Shown in pieces: positions 6,670 through 9,195 of a DNA stretch of 9,195 nucleotides (positions are counted from its first letter, which is position 1; each line of letters starts with the position of its first letter). The notes under the pieces are model-generated. The model was not told the origin of the DNA, searched no databases, and saw only the letters and a list, made by a program, of their open reading frames with translations. Position numbers and translations under genes: made by a program. The DNA comes from Chlorobium sp. (GTDB taxonomy: Bacteria; Bacteroidota; Chlorobiia; Chlorobiales; Chlorobiaceae): positions 1 to 9,195 of the forward strand of contig JANQHB010000027.1 in assembly GCA_028277225.1 (NCBI GenBank). The letters are read 5' to 3'.

Positions 6670-8934
6670 ATGTTCCAATCAGTAATACTCAAAGGGTGTG
6701 CATGCGGTTTGTTGATGCTGGCGGCAGTATCAGGAAATGCATGGGCGGCGGAGGACGCAGCCGCCGATACCACGGCGCAGAGCGTTGCCGTGAACGACAG
6801 CGAGACGGTGACGGATGCGAGCACATTGCGCTATCTGATGCCCGGCATGGAAGTTGTCGGCGACAAGGTGGGGCGTGATATTCAGGATCTTCCGACAAGC
6901 ACCTCGGTGGTGGGTCAGGAGAGGATGGAGAATGAGCCTATCTCCACTATGAATGATGTGCTTAACAGGGTTGCCAATGTGAGGGGCGAAGGTCCGCCGC
7001 AGCTGGGAGGCACTATCAGTATACGCGGTATCAACAATGCAGCGTTAAGTGCGTTTTACGGAGCAGCGAGTCTTACCTCCTCCCTGAATCTCAATCAGGT
7101 TCCCCTGTCGCCAGTGCTGACCCAGTGGTTAGTGCCCATGACCTGGGATGTGAATTCTGTCGAGGCGCTTCGGGGCCCGCAGTCCACCCTGCAGGGGGCG
7201 AATTCACTTGCGGGCGCAATCTTTTTCAATTACAACAGGCCGGATTTTTCCTGGGACGGCGGATTCAGGGCTGAGTACGGTCAGCTCGATACCTGGAACC
7301 TTGCGTTCTATCAGAATATACCGATCAAAGAGGATGTACTGGCTGGACGGGTAACGCTCGAGACCCGCAACAGCGATGGTGGGATTACCAATCCGTTAAC
7401 CGGTGCAGACGACATTGCAGCGATCGATGAAAAAACAGCTCGCCTGCAGTTCCTCTACCAGCCGCTCGGCAATGATGATATCACGTTCAATCTCACCGGT
7501 ATTTATCTGGATTCAGAAACCCGCACAAGTACATGGGCCGTTGAATATGATGGAACGTTAGCCAATGACGGATTCGGAACTCCATATGGTGATTTTAATA
7601 TTGAAAATCTGTCAGATCGGTTCAATGTCGATGGCTCGCCCAATCCTAGTCCGGCAGAGGCCTGGCTGATAGCTCTTGAGTCGGATTTCCGTCTCGATGA
7701 GAACTGGAGGATCGCGGCCGTGACCGGTTATAGTGACCTTCGTGTAGATTATATCTTCGATGGTGATTATGGGCCTCTTTTTCTTACCGAGGGCGACGTC
7801 GATTTAGAAGAATATATGTTCAGTCAGGATCTTCGACTGCATTATGAAAGTGACAGATTCCGCGGACTTATCGGAGGATTTTACTCGGAAAGCAAATCTC
7901 TTCAGATAATTGATGCTTACGGGAACTTTTTTGGAGGATTTGAATCCCTGTTTGATATTGCCGACAGGTCTGAGGTTGCTGCTCTCTACGCAAACATTAA
8001 TTTCGATATCAGTGATCATCTCACCCTGAACGCGGGTTTACGCTACAATACCGAAACCTGGAAAAATAACAGCTATTTTAGAATAGTTAATATAATAGAA
8101 GATAAAGAGGCAGCACCCGAAGGAGAGGAAGACTTTGAGCAATTCCTGCCTTCTGCAAGTCTGACAGTAAAGCTCAGCGAAGATGTAAATGCGGGTGTGA
8201 AATATGCAAAGGGATACCGCTCCGGCGGCATAGCCAATGCTCCGTTTGCTTTACAGACAGAGTCATACGATGAAGAGATCGCGCATACCTATGAGCTGTT
8301 TTTCCGCTCCGTTCTCCTGGATGACCGCCTGACGCTTAACGGCAATGTCTTTTTCATCGACTGGAGGGATCAGCAGGTTCCTTATGTGGTTCCGGGTGGT
8401 GACAGTCAGTTCGATCAATTGATTGCCAATGCCGGAAAGACCGAAATCAAGGGATTCGAGGTTGAGGTAAGGGCTGAAATGACCGATGCCCTCGAAACCT
8501 TTCTTGCGCTAGGCCTTAGCCGGACCGAGTTCAAGGAGTTCGATTTTTTTGGCCGGGATCTCGCCGGTGAGCCTCTTCCATATGCTCCCGAATGGACCGT
8601 TGCCGTTGGTGCGAACTACAATCACAGCAGCGGATTCTTCGCCGGCGGTACATACCGGTGGGTTGACGAGACATACAGTAACCTCGGACAGGAGGTGGCC
8701 ACCAGCATGTCTGCCAGAAATATACTCGATGCCAAGGTGGGTTACCGTAAAGGCAACTGGGCCGTCTATGCATGGGGTACCAATCTGTTCGATGATTTCT
8801 ATGAAACGGGTGGTGTATACGATCTGTCTCCATTCCTCGATCCTTTTATGACTGTTCCAGAGGGCGTTCCCGGGCGGTCTGCATGGGTCAATACCCCGCG
8901 TCGTCTCGGTGTCGGTTTTGAAGCGAATTGGTAA
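6670..8934 (+). CDS. TonB-dependent outer-membrane receptor
   Basis: A 754-aa outer-membrane beta-barrel that would take up a ligand using TonB/ExbBD energy (those genes are not in the window). A Sec signal peptide is clear: K8, a hydrophobic core at about 10-21, and an AWA cleavage site at residues 24-26. A TonB-box-like stretch is GMEVVG (59-64). The plug domain follows (about 70-190): DLPTSTSVV, then the ISIRGIN strand, and the family hallmark VEALRGPQSTLQGANS (164-179). The barrel then runs to the C-terminus, with motifs usual in these receptors such as KYAKGYRSGGIAN and YELFFRSVLLDDRL, and ends in RRLGVGFEANW, a terminal aromatic beta-signal. Length is normal for the family. The ligand cannot be told; siderophore, cobalamin or another complex are all possible. 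It has its own leader and a terminator-like hairpin after it. The middle (about residues 378-477) is markedly AT-rich compared with the rest. Confidence 0.92.
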   Translation: MFQSVILKGCACGLLMLAAVSGNAWAAEDAAADTTAQSVAVNDSETVTDASTLRYLMPGMEVVGDKVGRDIQDLPTSTSVVGQERMENEPISTMNDVLNRVANVRGEGPPQLGGTISIRGINNAALSAFYGAASLTSSLNLNQVPLSPVLTQWLVPMTWDVNSVEALRGPQSTLQGANSLAGAIFFNYNRPDFSWDGGFRAEYGQLDTWNLAFYQNIPIKEDVLAGRVTLETRNSDGGITNPLTGADDIAAIDEKTARLQFLYQPLGNDDITFNLTGIYLDSETRTSTWAVEYDGTLANDGFGTPYGDFNIENLSDRFNVDGSPNPSPAEAWLIALESDFRLDENWRIAAVTGYSDLRVDYIFDGDYGPLFLTEGDVDLEEYMFSQDLRLHYESDRFRGLIGGFYSESKSLQIIDAYGNFFGGFESLFDIADRSEVAALYANINFDISDHLTLNAGLRYNTETWKNNSYFRIVNIIEDKEAAPEGEEDFEQFLPSASLTVKLSEDVNAGVKYAKGYRSGGIANAPFALQTESYDEEIAHTYELFFRSVLLDDRLTLNGNVFFIDWRDQQVPYVVPGGDSQFDQLIANAGKTEIKGFEVEVRAEMTDALETFLALGLSRTEFKEFDFFGRDLAGEPLPYAPEWTVAVGANYNHSSGFFAGGTYRWVDETYSNLGQEVATSMSARNILDAKVGYRKGNWAVYAWGTNLFDDFYETGGVYDLSPFLDPFMTVPEGVPGRSAWVNTPRRLGVGFEANW

Positions 8935-8968
8935 GGTTTGTTGCCTGTGCCGATGATCGTGAAATGCC

Positions 8969-8996
8969 CCCCGCTTTGTGAGTTATCGAAGCGGGG
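8969..8996 (+). terminator. Probable terminator after the TonB-dependent receptor
   Basis: CCCCGCTTTG (8969-8978) pairs with CGAAGCGGGG (8987-8996) over 10 positions with one G-T wobble, around an 8-base loop. It starts 34 bases after the receptor stop. The following AGAACGTTTTAAAT has only a four-T run, so termination may be partial and some read-through into the next ABC ATPase gene is possible. Confidence 0.6.
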
Positions 8997-9028
8997 AGAA
9001 CGTTTTAAATGTATAAATAAGTGAACCA

Positions 9029-9195
9029 ATGAAACTGGAGATACAGAATCTCTCGAAAACCTATCCGAACGGCGTCAAGGCGATGCAGGACGTGAGCCTC
9101 TCGATCGGCAAGGGCATGTTCGGTCTTCTGGGAGAAAACGGGGCGGGGAAGTCCACGCTGATGCGCACGATCGCGACCCTTCAGGACGCCGACGA
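9029..9195 (+). CDS. ABC transporter ATP-binding protein, N-terminal part (runs off the window)
   Basis: The first 55 codons of an ABC ATPase are visible from the ATG at 9029. An opening IQNLSKTYPNG strand (residues 5-15) leads to an aromatic A-loop tyrosine (Y12), then GLLGENGAGKSTLMR (32-46), a complete Walker A (P-loop) with K41 and S42 positioned for nucleotide and magnesium. The string TIATLQDADE follows, as in ATPases of ABC-2 type exporters ('ATLL.P..G'). The position after GLLG is Glu, where Pro is more usual in this subgroup. The ribosome binding site is weak (AAGTGA, 9019-9024). The gene follows the receptor across a terminator-like hairpin. By analogy with the gene at the left edge, a permease (perhaps another permease/M1 fusion) would be expected next, outside the window. 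Confidence 0.9.
   Translation, partial: MKLEIQNLSKTYPNGVKAMQDVSLSIGKGMFGLLGENGAGKSTLMRTIATLQDAD

Noticed and set aside
1..9195. tRNA, rRNA, CRISPR arrays, insertion sequences or phage genes
   Set aside because: I saw no cloverleaf-like segment, no regularly spaced repeats, no transposase or integrase motifs and no terminal inverted repeats in the window.

Overview
The window is gene-dense, at moderate GC (roughly 55%, dropping in one gene), and every gene is on the + strand. It looks like the chromosome of a Gram-negative bacterium: it has a TonB-dependent outer-membrane receptor with a Sec signal peptide and inner-membrane transporters with large periplasmic domains. The overall protein flavour suggests the green sulfur bacteria (Chlorobi: Chlorobium, Chlorobaculum or Prosthecochloris). 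That is an inference from style; no marker gene in the window proves it.

Layout. (1) 2-136: last 44 codons of a probable ABC-transporter ATPase. (2) 151-3414: a 1087-aa fusion of an ABC-2 type permease (about 13-14 membrane segments) with a C-terminal periplasmic domain of the M1 aminopeptidase fold, whose zinc-binding and catalytic residues are replaced. (3) 3466-5838: a 790-aa two-repeat RND/MMPL-type exporter. (4) 5894-6379: a 161-aa four-helix membrane protein I do not recognise. (5) 6380-6669: an intergenic region with a 15-bp hairpin, an AT-rich tract and a candidate promoter. (6) 6670-8934: a 754-aa TonB-dependent receptor. (7) 8969-8996: a terminator-like hairpin. (8) 9029-9195: the start of a second ABC ATPase, cut by the window edge.

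How the genes may work together. The ATPase end, permease, RND protein and four-helix protein follow one another with gaps of 14, 51 and 55 bases and probably form one transcription unit. The receptor has its own leader and so probably its own promoter. The second ATPase directly after the receptor suggests that another ATPase/permease module follows. Together the genes look like an envelope transport locus: outer-membrane uptake by the receptor, and inner-membrane transport or export by the ABC and RND systems. The substrate cannot be read from the sequence. A siderophore or other large ligand is plausible only because TonB-dependent receptors usually take such ligands.

The most distinctive observation is the permease fusion. 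It keeps the recognisable framework of the ABC/M1-peptidase family but appears to have lost both zinc-ligand histidines, the third zinc ligand and the catalytic tyrosine, which suggests a non-catalytic periplasmic domain tethered to the transporter.
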